Shown here: in pieces, positions 1-7,014 of the stretch
Layout of the letters: each line of letters starts with the position of its first letter
Position numbering within the stretch: the first letter of the stretch is position 1
Notes under the pieces: generated by a model
The model's database searches: none
What the model was told of the DNA's origin: nothing
Seen by the model: only the letters and a program-made list of their open reading frames with translations
Translations under genes and position numbers: made by a program
Source of the DNA: DAOTWP01 sp034435675
GTDB taxonomy: Bacteria > Chloroflexota > Anaerolineae > Aggregatilineales > Phototrophicaceae
Assembly (NCBI GenBank): GCA_034435675.1
Contig: DAOTWP010000370.1
Location: forward strand, 1-19,794
Direction of reading: 5' to 3'
Length of the DNA: 19,794 nt

Positions 1-50
1 AATAGCACAGGCTATAAGCACAGCTGCATATTTGTAATTTCTAGCGTAAA

Positions 51-68
51 GGCGAAGCATGCTTCGCC
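51..68. repeat. Perfect 8-bp palindromic hairpin, possible lipM terminator
   Basis: GGCGAAGC-AT-GCTTCGCC is a perfect inverted repeat 38 bases past the stop codon of the minus-strand lipoate gene. Read on the minus strand it is followed only by TTTACG, so it would be a weak intrinsic terminator. The same geometry (8-bp arms, 2-base centre, CCCTRC flank) recurs at 10105-10122, so it may instead be a dispersed palindromic repeat. Nothing else is recognisable in bases 1-105. Confidence 0.45.
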
Positions 69-105
69 CCTGCACAGCCGGGAGGGCGGAATTTACGGAC
101 AGTCG

Positions 106-930
106 CTAATCGCCGCTGACACGCGCCGTCCACGCCGGGCTGTTGTAGGTTTCGCTGGCGATCTGCTGCGCTGCCGCCTGTTCATCTGCGGTTAGTGTGG
201 CGGGCATCAGCGTCAGGTCAAAGGCACGGGCGAATGCCTCTGCCAGCGTTAACGCCGCCGTACGCCAGCCAATTTCCAGCCCGCCCAACGCTTCTGCCAG
301 GGTCAGCGCCCGCGCCCGCACGTGCGCCTTTGCCTGTTCGCGTGCTGTCTCGTCAGCAAACACCAGCGCGTCACAAATGCGGGCAACATCGCCCGTCAGC
401 GGCAGGGTGCCGTGCTGCAAAACACCGCCCCCGCGTCGTGCCTGTGCGCTGCCAACCAGCTTGCGCCCCTGCACAGTGATTTCGTAATGCGAGGGAGTTT
501 CAAAGCAGACCGCCTGGCTGTGCCCGCGTATACGCTCCGTCAGACGATCCGCATGGGGCGACGCACCCAACTGCCCCAGCGCCGCCAGCAGCGCCATGCT
601 GATGCGCCGGTAACTGTCTACCACAGTGCCCGCCGCCAGGGGGTGCGCTGCCGGGACACACACACTATACGTCAGCTCTTCCGTATGCAGGATCGCCCGC
701 CCGCCGGTGGGGCGGCGCACCAGCCCCCAGCCGTGCGCATGCAGGCGTTCAAGGTCGACATCTTCCAGTGGTTGCGCATAACCCAGCGACAGGCACGGCG
801 GTTCCCAGCGATACAGGCGCAGGGTCGGCGGCACACTGCTCGCTGCCACCGCCTGTAAAATTGCCGTATCAATTGCCATGTTCATTCCCCCGTCGCGGGG
901 GCTGTCCACGATCAAGCGCCATTGACGCAT
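106..930 (-). CDS. lipM: Octanoyltransferase LipM / lipoate-protein ligase A family protein
   Basis: A 274-residue cytoplasmic enzyme of the BPL/LPL catalytic fold, which attaches octanoyl or lipoyl groups to lipoyl domains of GcvH and 2-oxoacid dehydrogenases. Visible motifs are RRPTGGRAILH (residues 72-82, the lipoyl/acyl-binding RRxxGG motif), then CFETPSHYE (142-150) with a cysteine, then GRKLVGSAQARR (155-166) with the conserved lysine (K157). From family knowledge, the cysteine just before the PSxYE motif is the acyl-enzyme nucleophile of Bacillus LipM, and the length matches LipM (about 278). That favours octanoyltransferase over ATP-dependent LplA, but the two cannot be fully separated by eye. 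The ATG start has a GGGATGG Shine-Dalgarno sequence about 6 bases upstream. The gene diverges from the LCP gene, whose -35 box overlaps this start codon. Confidence 0.85.
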   Translation of the reverse strand: MRQWRLIVDSPRDGGMNMAIDTAILQAVAASSVPPTLRLYRWEPPCLSLGYAQPLEDVDLERLHAHGWGLVRRPTGGRAILHTEELTYSVCVPAAHPLAAGTVVDSYRRISMALLAALGQLGASPHADRLTERIRGHSQAVCFETPSHYEITVQGRKLVGSAQARRGGGVLQHGTLPLTGDVARICDALVFADETAREQAKAHVRARALTLAEALGGLEIGWRTAALTLAEAFARAFDLTLMPATLTADEQAAAQQIASETYNSPAWTARVSGD

Positions 931-950
931 GATTCGACCATCCCTATACT
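922..950 (+). promoter_or_regulatory. sigma70-type promoter of the LCP gene
   Basis: TTGACG (922-927), a 17-base spacer, then TATACT (945-950), each 5/6 to consensus. The predicted start is near 957, giving a leader of about 37 bases to the ATG at 994. The -35 box overlaps the first codon of the divergent lipM gene (928-930), so RNA polymerase bound here would sit on the lipM start. Confidence 0.7.
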
Positions 951-993
951 GAAGATTGACGATTCGTACTTACCGGGCTACAGGTGAGCCACC

Positions 994-2301
994 ATGCAGG
1001 ATGATTTTAACAGCGAACACGGGCGGGTGACAATCAAGAATAAGGGCGTTAACCCGGAACCCGACTCTCGCCCCGTGGAGGATGCAGCACTGCCCACCAC
1101 GCCAAAGCTGCCCGTGTATACCACGCCGCAAACCTACCTGGGGTACTCCGGTAACCAGCCCTTGCCTGCCCCGCCGCCAATCTCCCGCGAATCGGCTGCC
1201 CGCGAACGTGTGCGCCGTCGCTACGTCCAGCAGCGCAAGCAGGGGGGCGAGTGGGCATGGGTGGTGATTGCCGTCGCACTGCTGGGCTTTGTTATTCTGG
1301 GCGGCATGAGCGCCGTGCTGCTGGTCAGCGCATCCACTTCGCAGCAGGAAATTCTGCCCACCGCAACCATGCCCCTGCCAACGGCGGTGGTTGCCCGCAA
1401 CGCCTTCCCTGGCAGCGGTGAGTTTGTCGGGCAGCCGTTTACGCTGGAAGACGGGCGCACCATTGAACTGATCCCGTGGGACGGTGTTTCGCGCTACACT
1501 ATTCTGATGATGGGGCTGGATCGCCGCCCCGGCGAAACCGGGCTGGCATATCGCACCGATACGATGTTGGTGGTGAGCATCGACCCGGCAGCCGCCTCAA
1601 TTGGCGTGCTGAGCATCCCCCGTGACCTGTATGTCGCCGTGCCTGGCTACAGCCAGCGCCAGCGCGTGAATACCCCGATGGTGCTGGGCGAGTTGCAGCA
1701 GCCGGGCTATGGACCCACGCTGGCAATGCAAACCGTGCAGTACAATCTGGGCATGCGTGTGCATGAGTATGTGGCGGTGGATTTTCAGGCATTCGTCGTG
1801 CTGGTGGATGCCGTTGGCGGCATTGACGTTGACGTGCCCTACACGATCAATGACCCTGAATATCCCGATATGAATTATGGCTATGACCCGTTCTACATCA
1901 CCGCCGGGCTGCATCACCTGGACGGCATCACGGCGTTGAAATACGCCCGTACCCGGCACGGTGATAACGACTACCGCCGCGCCGAACGCCAGCAGCAGGT
2001 GCTGTTTGCCATTCGGGATCGTGTGCTGAACTTCGAAATGCTGCCGCAGCTCATTTTCCAGGCGCCAACCCTGCTTTCCGGGCTGGATGGGCAGGTCTAT
2101 ACGGGCATGTCTCTGGAGCAGATGATTCAACTGGCGCTGTACCTGCGCGACATCCCCGCAGACAATATCCGCGTGGGTGTCATTGACGAACGCTATACCA
2201 GCAACTATTTCACCCCGGATGGCGCGGCAGTGCTGATTCCCAATCAGGCGGCGCTGGGCGCGCTGCTGGTCGAGGTGTTCGGCGCGAGTTACAGCGAATA
2301 G
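994..2301 (+). CDS. LytR-CpsA-Psr (LCP) family glycopolymer transferase
   Basis: A 435-residue membrane-anchored LCP protein. Residues 1-87 are a proline-rich, charged cytoplasmic stretch ending in an Arg-rich segment (70-82). One transmembrane helix spans about 88-112. An extracytoplasmic LCP catalytic domain runs from about 165 to 345. Signature residues are present: MGLDRRPG (173-180), RTDTMLVVSID (187-197), SIPRDLYV (207-214) and KYARTRHGDNDYRRAERQQ (316-334), with the Arg and Asp residues that bind the pyrophosphate of a polyprenyl-linked substrate. The family transfers glycopolymers from an undecaprenyl carrier to peptidoglycan or to surface proteins; the acceptor here is unknown. The ATG has an AGGTGAG Shine-Dalgarno sequence. 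The gene converges on a GT39-like gene and has its own near-consensus promoter. The old label 'LytR transcriptional regulator' is probably wrong. Confidence 0.9.
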   Translation: MQDDFNSEHGRVTIKNKGVNPEPDSRPVEDAALPTTPKLPVYTTPQTYLGYSGNQPLPAPPPISRESAARERVRRRYVQQRKQGGEWAWVVIAVALLGFVILGGMSAVLLVSASTSQQEILPTATMPLPTAVVARNAFPGSGEFVGQPFTLEDGRTIELIPWDGVSRYTILMMGLDRRPGETGLAYRTDTMLVVSIDPAAASIGVLSIPRDLYVAVPGYSQRQRVNTPMVLGELQQPGYGPTLAMQTVQYNLGMRVHEYVAVDFQAFVVLVDAVGGIDVDVPYTINDPEYPDMNYGYDPFYITAGLHHLDGITALKYARTRHGDNDYRRAERQQQVLFAIRDRVLNFEMLPQLIFQAPTLLSGLDGQVYTGMSLEQMIQLALYLRDIPADNIRVGVIDERYTSNYFTPDGAAVLIPNQAALGALLVEVFGASYSE

Positions 2302-2341
2302 GCGCAGACTGTCGAACCATCAAACCATCGCGCATATAGCA

Positions 2342-2368
2342 TTGGGGCGTTCTGCCGGGACGCCTCAA
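2342..2368. terminator. Hairpin between convergent genes, probable shared terminator
   Basis: TTGGGGCGT and ACGCCTCAA form a 9-bp stem (one G-U pair) around a 9-base loop. It lies in the 77-base gap between the stops of the LCP gene (plus) and the GT39-like gene (minus). There is no U-tract on either side, so termination is inferred from position. Confidence 0.4.
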
Positions 2369-2378
2369 TGACGAACTG

Positions 2379-4244
2379 CTACTCCGTCACAAGCACCGCT
2401 GCCACCTGCGCGTAAGGCAGTCCATCCGCCAGCGTTAACGGCTGTGGGTTGCGCCAGGGATAGGCATTAACGATCAGGCGGTAATCACCGGGCACAGCGT
2501 CCGCCGGAATGCTCAGCCGCCGCCGTTCAAACATGATTTCGCCCACCTGCCACTGCGTGGTTGCCAGCCCGCCGGGCTGCCCATGCGCTTCAACCAGTGT
2601 CACCCCGCCAGGGTCCTGCAGAATCAAGCCCGTTGAGAGCTCATCCTCAATAGGCTGCGCTGCCGACCACCACAGGTCAACAATCAGGTCTGCCCCGCGC
2701 TGCACCGTACTGCTGAGATAAGCATCATCCAGCATAAACACCCCGCCAAAGACAAACGCCTGCGCTTGTGGGTCACGCCGGACATACGTCACCACCTGCA
2801 TCAGCGGATTCTGCGGGAACAGCAGCAGATATTCGGGGGTGACGGGCAGTTCAGCAGTTTCGGCGCGGGTGTACGCCTGTGCTTCCAGCAGGGCGATGGT
2901 CTGTGAAGGCACAAACCAGTTGACCACCGTCACCCGGCGTGCAGCGGGAACTGCGTTGAGTGTGCGCTGGGGGTCGGGGTTATACAGTGGGTAAAGGATG
3001 TCAATCTGCGCAGCGTAGGGCAGCGTGTGTTCCAGTTCCAGCGCGAAGATGGGATCATCGAAGCCGGTTTCGATTACCAGCAGATCACCGGGTGCGCTGA
3101 ACGCCGCTGCCGCTTGCGCCGCGCTGTCTGTGTTCAGCCGCGGCTGGACCGGCGGAGCCTGCACGAGTGCTACCAGCGCCACGCTGCCCGCCAGCAGCCA
3201 ACGCACGCTGCGCGGCTCAATGCGCGCCAGCCCGGCGCCTGCCAGCAGCAGCACGAATGGCACAGCCAGCACAATCGTACGCGGCGCCAGCAGCCCAAAA
3301 CGCGCGTTGAATGCCACCAGCAGCGCGAAGATGCCCGCCCCGCAGAGCAGCAGCGTTAGCTGCGCCATGCCCCGCGCCCCGCGCGACCAGTGCAGCCCGG
3401 TGACTGCCAGCGCCAGCAGTGCCAGCAGCAGTGCTGCGCTGTCGCCCAGCATCCAGCCGAGCAGCAGCAGTACATTTTCAGGTGTGGTGGCATACGTGCC
3501 GGGGAAATTCTGGATGCCCCCTGCCAGTTCGCTGAACTGTTCCTGCACAACGACCGGCAGCCACGGCAGATACAGCAGCGCTGCCAGCGCCCAACTGATG
3601 AGCAGCCCGGCTTTCTGCCGCCAGTCGCCATGCCACAGCAGCCAGATTAGCCCGTGTACTGCCAGCACCAGCACCCCCAGATAGAGCGTGTACAACAGCA
3701 GTGCCACCACCAGCGCATAGAGCAGCACAATGCGCCAGCGTAGTGCGCCGGGGTTGCCACGCGGGTTGAGATCGGCGCGCAGGTAACGCAGGAACAACAG
3801 CGTTGCCAGCAGTGCCAGCAGCACCAGCCAGCCGTAATGGCGAATCGTCGTGGAATAAATCACCACAAAATCGACAACAGCGAACCACAGCGCCGCGTAA
3901 ATGCCTGCTTCGTGCCTGCTGCCCACGCGCCCCGTGCCCAGCCAGTCCGCGCCAATGCGATAGACCACTGCTGCCGACAGAACGCCCGCCGCGACTTCGG
4001 CAAAGCGCAGGGCGAAGCGGCTTTCACCGGCGACCCCTGACCACAGCTTCAGTGCAACAAAATACAACGGGGGATGGTGGTCTGCGGCAAGCGGCATAAT
4101 GATTTCGGTCAGGCTGTGTTCGCGCACCAGCCAGGTTGTCCAGCCTTCGTCCGACCACAACCGTTCGTCTGCTGTGCCCAGCACGCGCACCGCCGCCGCC
4201 AGCAGCAGCACAGCGACCATCATCCCCAGCCAACGTCGTGTCAT
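2379..4244 (-). CDS. GT39/ArnT-like integral membrane glycosyltransferase (GT-C fold)
   Basis: A 621-residue multi-pass membrane protein. The N-terminal helix (about 7-23) is followed by the luminal-loop motif SDEGWT (31-36) and by DHHPPLYF (55-62). From family knowledge these match the acidic catalytic motif and the HxPPL(Y/F) motif of the PMT/ArnT (GT39) superfamily, which uses polyprenyl-phosphate sugars. Many hydrophobic Leu/Ala/Val helices run to about residue 360. A soluble extracytoplasmic C-terminal domain (about 370-621) lacks membrane segments and looks beta-rich. The likely role is transfer of a sugar to a lipid, protein or glycopolymer on the outer face of the membrane; donor and acceptor cannot be deduced. 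The ATG at 4244 has AAGGA upstream. It converges with the LCP gene and lies just downstream of the 6S-like RNA terminator. There are many CTG/CAG-rich codons but no sign of foreign origin. Confidence 0.8.
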   Translation of the reverse strand: MTRRWLGMMVAVLLLAAAVRVLGTADERLWSDEGWTTWLVREHSLTEIIMPLAADHHPPLYFVALKLWSGVAGESRFALRFAEVAAGVLSAAVVYRIGADWLGTGRVGSRHEAGIYAALWFAVVDFVVIYSTTIRHYGWLVLLALLATLLFLRYLRADLNPRGNPGALRWRIVLLYALVVALLLYTLYLGVLVLAVHGLIWLLWHGDWRQKAGLLISWALAALLYLPWLPVVVQEQFSELAGGIQNFPGTYATTPENVLLLLGWMLGDSAALLLALLALAVTGLHWSRGARGMAQLTLLLCGAGIFALLVAFNARFGLLAPRTIVLAVPFVLLLAGAGLARIEPRSVRWLLAGSVALVALVQAPPVQPRLNTDSAAQAAAAFSAPGDLLVIETGFDDPIFALELEHTLPYAAQIDILYPLYNPDPQRTLNAVPAARRVTVVNWFVPSQTIALLEAQAYTRAETAELPVTPEYLLLFPQNPLMQVVTYVRRDPQAQAFVFGGVFMLDDAYLSSTVQRGADLIVDLWWSAAQPIEDELSTGLILQDPGGVTLVEAHGQPGGLATTQWQVGEIMFERRRLSIPADAVPGDYRLIVNAYPWRNPQPLTLADGLPYAQVAAVLVTE

Positions 4245-4293
4245 CGCCTGTCCTTAAGAACCTATCCATAAACCTGTCTTGCTGAACAAGCGG

Positions 4294-4317
4294 ATTAATC
4301 CCCTTGTCGGGGTTAAT
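4294..4317. promoter_or_regulatory. Inverted repeat upstream of the GT39-like gene
   Basis: ATTAA-t-CCCC, loop TTGTC, then GGGGTTAAT: 9 paired bases with one bulged T. It lies 50-73 bases before the minus-strand start at 4244 and after the RNA terminator. It could be an operator or leader hairpin for the GT39-like gene. I could not find a clear -10/-35 pair for that gene. Confidence 0.25.
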
Positions 4318-4328
4318 AGATAGATACT

Positions 4329-4355
4329 AAACACAAAACGGCGCAAAACGCGCCG
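4329..4355 (-). terminator. Intrinsic terminator of the 6S-like RNA
   Basis: On the minus strand CGGCGC-GTTTT-GCGCCG (4355-4339) is followed directly by TTTTGTGTTT. This is a classic GC stem with a U-rich tract. It ends the RNA that starts near 4542, and could also stop read-through from aspS into the GT39-like gene. Confidence 0.75.
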
Positions 4356-4369
4356 CTGTTGCCTGCAAA

Positions 4370-4542
4370 GGAGCCTGCCATGCCGTGTGCCGTGAATGTT
4401 TTGAACCTGCTTTCGCAGGTGGGCGATCAGGTTCCATCCCCGTGGTCTTGGCTCAAGCCTATCACCTTGCGGATGTATGCTGACCCCCTTATTTCGGGTG
4501 TTGGCTCAAAACGCATGACGCCATCACGGGCACAGCAGGTTA
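4370..4542 (-). ncRNA. ssrS: Structured small RNA, probable 6S RNA
   Basis: A minus-strand RNA of about 173 bases, bounded by a promoter and an intrinsic terminator. Hand folding gives four parts. A long closing stem pairs 4525-4539 with 4374-4394 (CCUGC/GCAGG, UGUGC/GCACA, CGUGA/UCACG). The 5' side of an open central region lies at about 4489-4523. The 3' side carries a short hairpin ACCUGC-GAAA-GCAGGU (4420-4405). A long apical rod pairs 4480-4488 with 4421-4430 and 4471-4475 with 4435-4439, capped by GGC/GCC at 4450-4459. Closing stem, central bubble with a 3'-side hairpin, and apical rod at about 180 nt is the architecture of 6S RNA, which binds sigma70 RNA polymerase by mimicking an open promoter. 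An alternative pairing (GUUUUGA with UCAAAAC) could collapse the bubble. The name rests on architecture, not on a sequence match. The opposite strand folds almost as well but lacks the flanking promoter. Confidence 0.62.
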
Positions 4543-4547
4543 TGCCT

Positions 4548-4576
4548 TTTATAGCGCACGAATGCACGGCTGTAAA
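4548..4576 (-). promoter_or_regulatory. Promoter of the 6S-like RNA
   Basis: On the minus strand TTTACA (4576-4571), a 17-base spacer, then TATAAA (4553-4548), each 5/6 to consensus. The predicted start is at about 4541-4542, exactly where the closing stem of the RNA begins. No start codon or coding frame with RNA-gene-length support follows. Confidence 0.75.
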
Positions 4577-4755
4577 GCCTGTGTTCGGCGGGGGCAGTCG
4601 GATTTTGGGTCAAATGACCACCGCAAATGCCGTATAGATCGTTTCACTACAAAGGCACAGATGGCACGAAGAAACCGGCTTCTATCCTTCTGTGTACTCT
4701 GCAAAATTGAATACAATGCGAATCTTCCCGCCGCATGACCTCTGCGCGACTGGCT

Positions 4756-6603
4756 TTACTGCCCGTCCGGTTGCGCTTCGGACTTCTGTGCTTCCGGCTT
4801 CTGTTCGGTTTCCTGTTTGGGCAGCACTACACGGATGTGCAGTTCCTCAAGCTGTTCAGGGAACACTTCCGACGGGGCATGTGCCATCGCGTCTGCACCC
4901 TGCTGTGTCTTGGGGAAGGCGATCACTTCGCGGATGTTCGGCGCACCGGCAAAAAGCATCGCCAGTCGGTCCAGCCCCCACGCCATGCCGCCATGCGGGG
5001 GCACGCCGTACTCGAACGCTTCGAGCATGTGCCCGAACTGTTCACGGGCACTGTCCATGTCCTGCCCGATCAGCGGGAAAATCTTTTCCTGCACATCGCG
5101 GCGGTGAATGCGGATGCTGCCCCCACCGACCTCGTAACCGTTGCAGACCAGGTCATACTGTGAACCGCGTGCCTTGCCGGGGTCGCTTTCCAGCAGCGGC
5201 AGGTCTTCCGGCATAGGCGCGGTAAACAGGTGCTGCGAGGGATCCCAGCGCTGGTGTTCCGCATCCCAGTAGAACATCGGGAAATCGATCACCCACGCGA
5301 ACGCCAGCATGTCCGGGTCGCGCAGGTCGAGCAAATCTGCCAGATGCCCGCGCAGCGCGTCCGTCACGGCATAGACCACCGGGCGCGTGTCCGAGATAAA
5401 CAGCAGCAGGTCGCCCGGCTGTGCGCCAATACGCTCGAACAGCGCCAGCTTCTGCTCCACCGTGAAGTATTTGCCGATGGGTCCCTTGACCTCACCCGCT
5501 TCTTCAACGGGCAGCGCCATCCACGCCAGTCCTTTTGCCCCGGCGCTGCGGGCAAGCGCTTCCAACTCGCCGCTCAGCTTACGGAGCTGCGTGTTGTTCT
5601 GTTCGCCCAGCTTCGGCGCGCGAATGACCTTAACCGGCTTGCCCTCGGCAGCATTGCTCTGGAAGATCGGGAAGGCGCTTTTACCGGCAATGTCGCTGAC
5701 ATCCACTGCCGCCAGCCCAAAACGCAGGTCGGGGCGGTCACTGCCGTACTGCTCCATCGCTTCAGTGTACGTCAGGCGCGGGAATGGCTTGCCGAGCAGT
5801 TGGCGCTCCGGCGCAATGGCATCCACCAGCCCCTGCATCAGCCCTTCCATATAGGTCATCACATCTTCGCGCTCGACAAAGCTCATCTCCACATCAAGCT
5901 GAGTAAATTCCAACTGGCGGTCGCCGCGCAGGTCTTCGTCACGGAAGCAGCGCGCGATCTGGAAGTAGCGCTCATAGCCTGCCACCATCAACAACTGCTT
6001 GAGCTGCTGCGGGCTTTGCGGCAGCGCATAGAATTTGCCGGGCATCAGGCGGCTGGGGACGAGAAAGTCGCGCGCGCCTTCCGGCGTGGTCTTGAACAGA
6101 ATCGGCGTTTCGATTTCGACAAAGCCGTGCTCGTCCATATAATCGCGGATGAACTTGATCACGCGGTGGCGCAGAACCATATTCTGCTGCATACGCGGGC
6201 GGCGCAGGTCAAGGTAGCGGTACTGCATGCGCACTGCCTCGTCAATCTTTTCCTCGCGGTTGATGTAAAACGGCGGCACTTTGGAGGCGTTGAGCAGCGC
6301 CAGGTCCTGCGCAATGACATCAATCTGCCCGGTCTCAAGTTCGGGGTTTTCCGCCCCGGCAGGGCGCTGGCGCACCACGCCGCGCACTTGCAGCACATAT
6401 TCGCTGCGGGCATCACTTGCTGCCGCGTGGGCGTCGGGGGTTTGTGCCTGGTCAATGACCACCTGCGTGATGCCCCAGCGGTCGCGCAGGTCAATAAAGA
6501 TCAAGCCGCCCTGATCGCGCCGGCGGTTGACCCAGCCCGCCAGTGTCACCGTTTGTCCTGCGTGTTCCGGGCGCAGTTCGCCGCAGTTATGTGTCTTCAT
6601 CAT
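4756..6603 (-). CDS. aspS: Aspartyl-tRNA synthetase
   Basis: A 615-residue bacterial-type class II aminoacyl-tRNA synthetase that charges tRNA-Asp. Domains in order: N-terminal OB-fold anticodon-binding domain (about 1-105, with GWVNRRRDQGGLIFIDLRD at 23-41); class II core with TPEGARDFLVPSR (173-185); motif 2 FRDEDLRGDRQLEFTQLD (220-237); GAD insertion domain (about 290-420); motif 3 GLDRLAML (543-550) followed by APNIREVIAFPKTQ (554-567). The length is typical (about 590) plus a charged Glu/Gln/Lys tail (596-615). Residue 31 is Gln; in Pseudomonas the equivalent His is linked to non-discriminating charging, so specificity for tRNA-Asn is open. The ATG is preceded by AAGGAA at 10 bases. The leader is only about 47 bases, so no T-box is present. 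The gene diverges from the membrane-protein pair at 6757. Confidence 0.97.
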   Translation of the reverse strand: MMKTHNCGELRPEHAGQTVTLAGWVNRRRDQGGLIFIDLRDRWGITQVVIDQAQTPDAHAAASDARSEYVLQVRGVVRQRPAGAENPELETGQIDVIAQDLALLNASKVPPFYINREEKIDEAVRMQYRYLDLRRPRMQQNMVLRHRVIKFIRDYMDEHGFVEIETPILFKTTPEGARDFLVPSRLMPGKFYALPQSPQQLKQLLMVAGYERYFQIARCFRDEDLRGDRQLEFTQLDVEMSFVEREDVMTYMEGLMQGLVDAIAPERQLLGKPFPRLTYTEAMEQYGSDRPDLRFGLAAVDVSDIAGKSAFPIFQSNAAEGKPVKVIRAPKLGEQNNTQLRKLSGELEALARSAGAKGLAWMALPVEEAGEVKGPIGKYFTVEQKLALFERIGAQPGDLLLFISDTRPVVYAVTDALRGHLADLLDLRDPDMLAFAWVIDFPMFYWDAEHQRWDPSQHLFTAPMPEDLPLLESDPGKARGSQYDLVCNGYEVGGGSIRIHRRDVQEKIFPLIGQDMDSAREQFGHMLEAFEYGVPPHGGMAWGLDRLAMLFAGAPNIREVIAFPKTQQGADAMAHAPSEVFPEQLEELHIRVVLPKQETEQKPEAQKSEAQPDGQ

Positions 6604-6656
6604 AGGAAAGCAGTTCCTTCAGCCAGAGGGTATTGTGGTTTCCGTGCCGACGCCAA

Positions 6657-6684
6657 AGCATAACACGATCATTTACAGAAACAA
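6657..6684 (-). promoter_or_regulatory. Promoter of aspS
   Basis: On the minus strand TTGTTT (6684-6679), a 16-base spacer, then TATGCT (6662-6657) with an upstream TGT giving an extended -10. The start would be near 6650, about 47 bases before aspS. It is moderate in strength by sequence. Confidence 0.5.
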
Positions 6685-6708
6685 ATAGTCACCCCGCACA
6701 AACTGCTA

Positions 6709-6717
6709 TGCTATACT
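6709..6717 (+). promoter_or_regulatory. Extended -10 promoter of the membrane-protein pair
   Basis: TGC-TATACT (TATACT at 6712-6717, TG at 6709-6710) is an extended -10 element with no good -35 box. The start would be near 6724, about 33 bases before the ATG at 6757. It diverges from the aspS promoter. Confidence 0.5.
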
Positions 6718-6756
6718 TTGACCCGTTAACGGCAGGGAGCACGGGACGGCAAAAGC

Positions 6757-7014
6757 ATGGCACGAGCAGGGCGATACTTTCGGCGCTGGATAGGCGCGGT
6801 GTTCAGCGAGCAGTTTGTGCTGACCAAACGGCAGCTTGGCGGGCTGCTGCTGCTGGTCGGGCTGCTGGGCTTTGTGGGCATCCTGGGCATTGACATCCTC
6901 GACGTGGGGCGCGAGGGCGGCATTGGGCCTGCGCAGCAGCTCGCCCTGCTGGTCTGCCTGCTGCTGGCGCTACTGGGGCTGACGCTGCTGCCGCTGAAGG
7001 ACCAACCGGCATGA
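6757..7014 (+). CDS. Small two-helix membrane protein coupled to a glycosyltransferase
   Basis: An 85-residue protein of unknown family. A basic N-terminus (ARAGRYFRRW) and a short amphipathic region lead into one hydrophobic helix at about 29-46 (LLLLVGLLGFVGILGIDI), a glycine-rich loop (50-58), and a second helix at about 61-79 (AQQLALLVCLLLALLGLTLL). Its stop overlaps the start of the next gene (ATGATGA at 7011-7017), so the two are probably translationally coupled. It may be a subunit or stabiliser of the downstream GT-C enzyme; this is inferred from coupling only. An extended -10 promoter lies just upstream. Confidence 0.75.
   Translation: MARAGRYFRRWIGAVFSEQFVLTKRQLGGLLLLVGLLGFVGILGIDILDVGREGGIGPAQQLALLVCLLLALLGLTLLPLKDQPA

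Noticed and set aside
4367..4550. 6S-like RNA on the plus strand instead of the minus
   Set aside because: The fold is possible (one stem pairs slightly better), but the good promoter and the U-rich terminator both point to the minus strand, and the hairpin loop becomes a GNRA tetraloop there.
4359..4637. 92-residue plus frame in the aspS-GT39 gap
   Set aside because: It lies over the structured RNA, has no ribosome binding site and no protein-like pattern.
5230..6663. 477-residue open frame on the plus strand opposite aspS
   Set aside because: It is a shadow of a certain aspS gene in GC-rich DNA, with no ribosome binding site and no recognisable domain.
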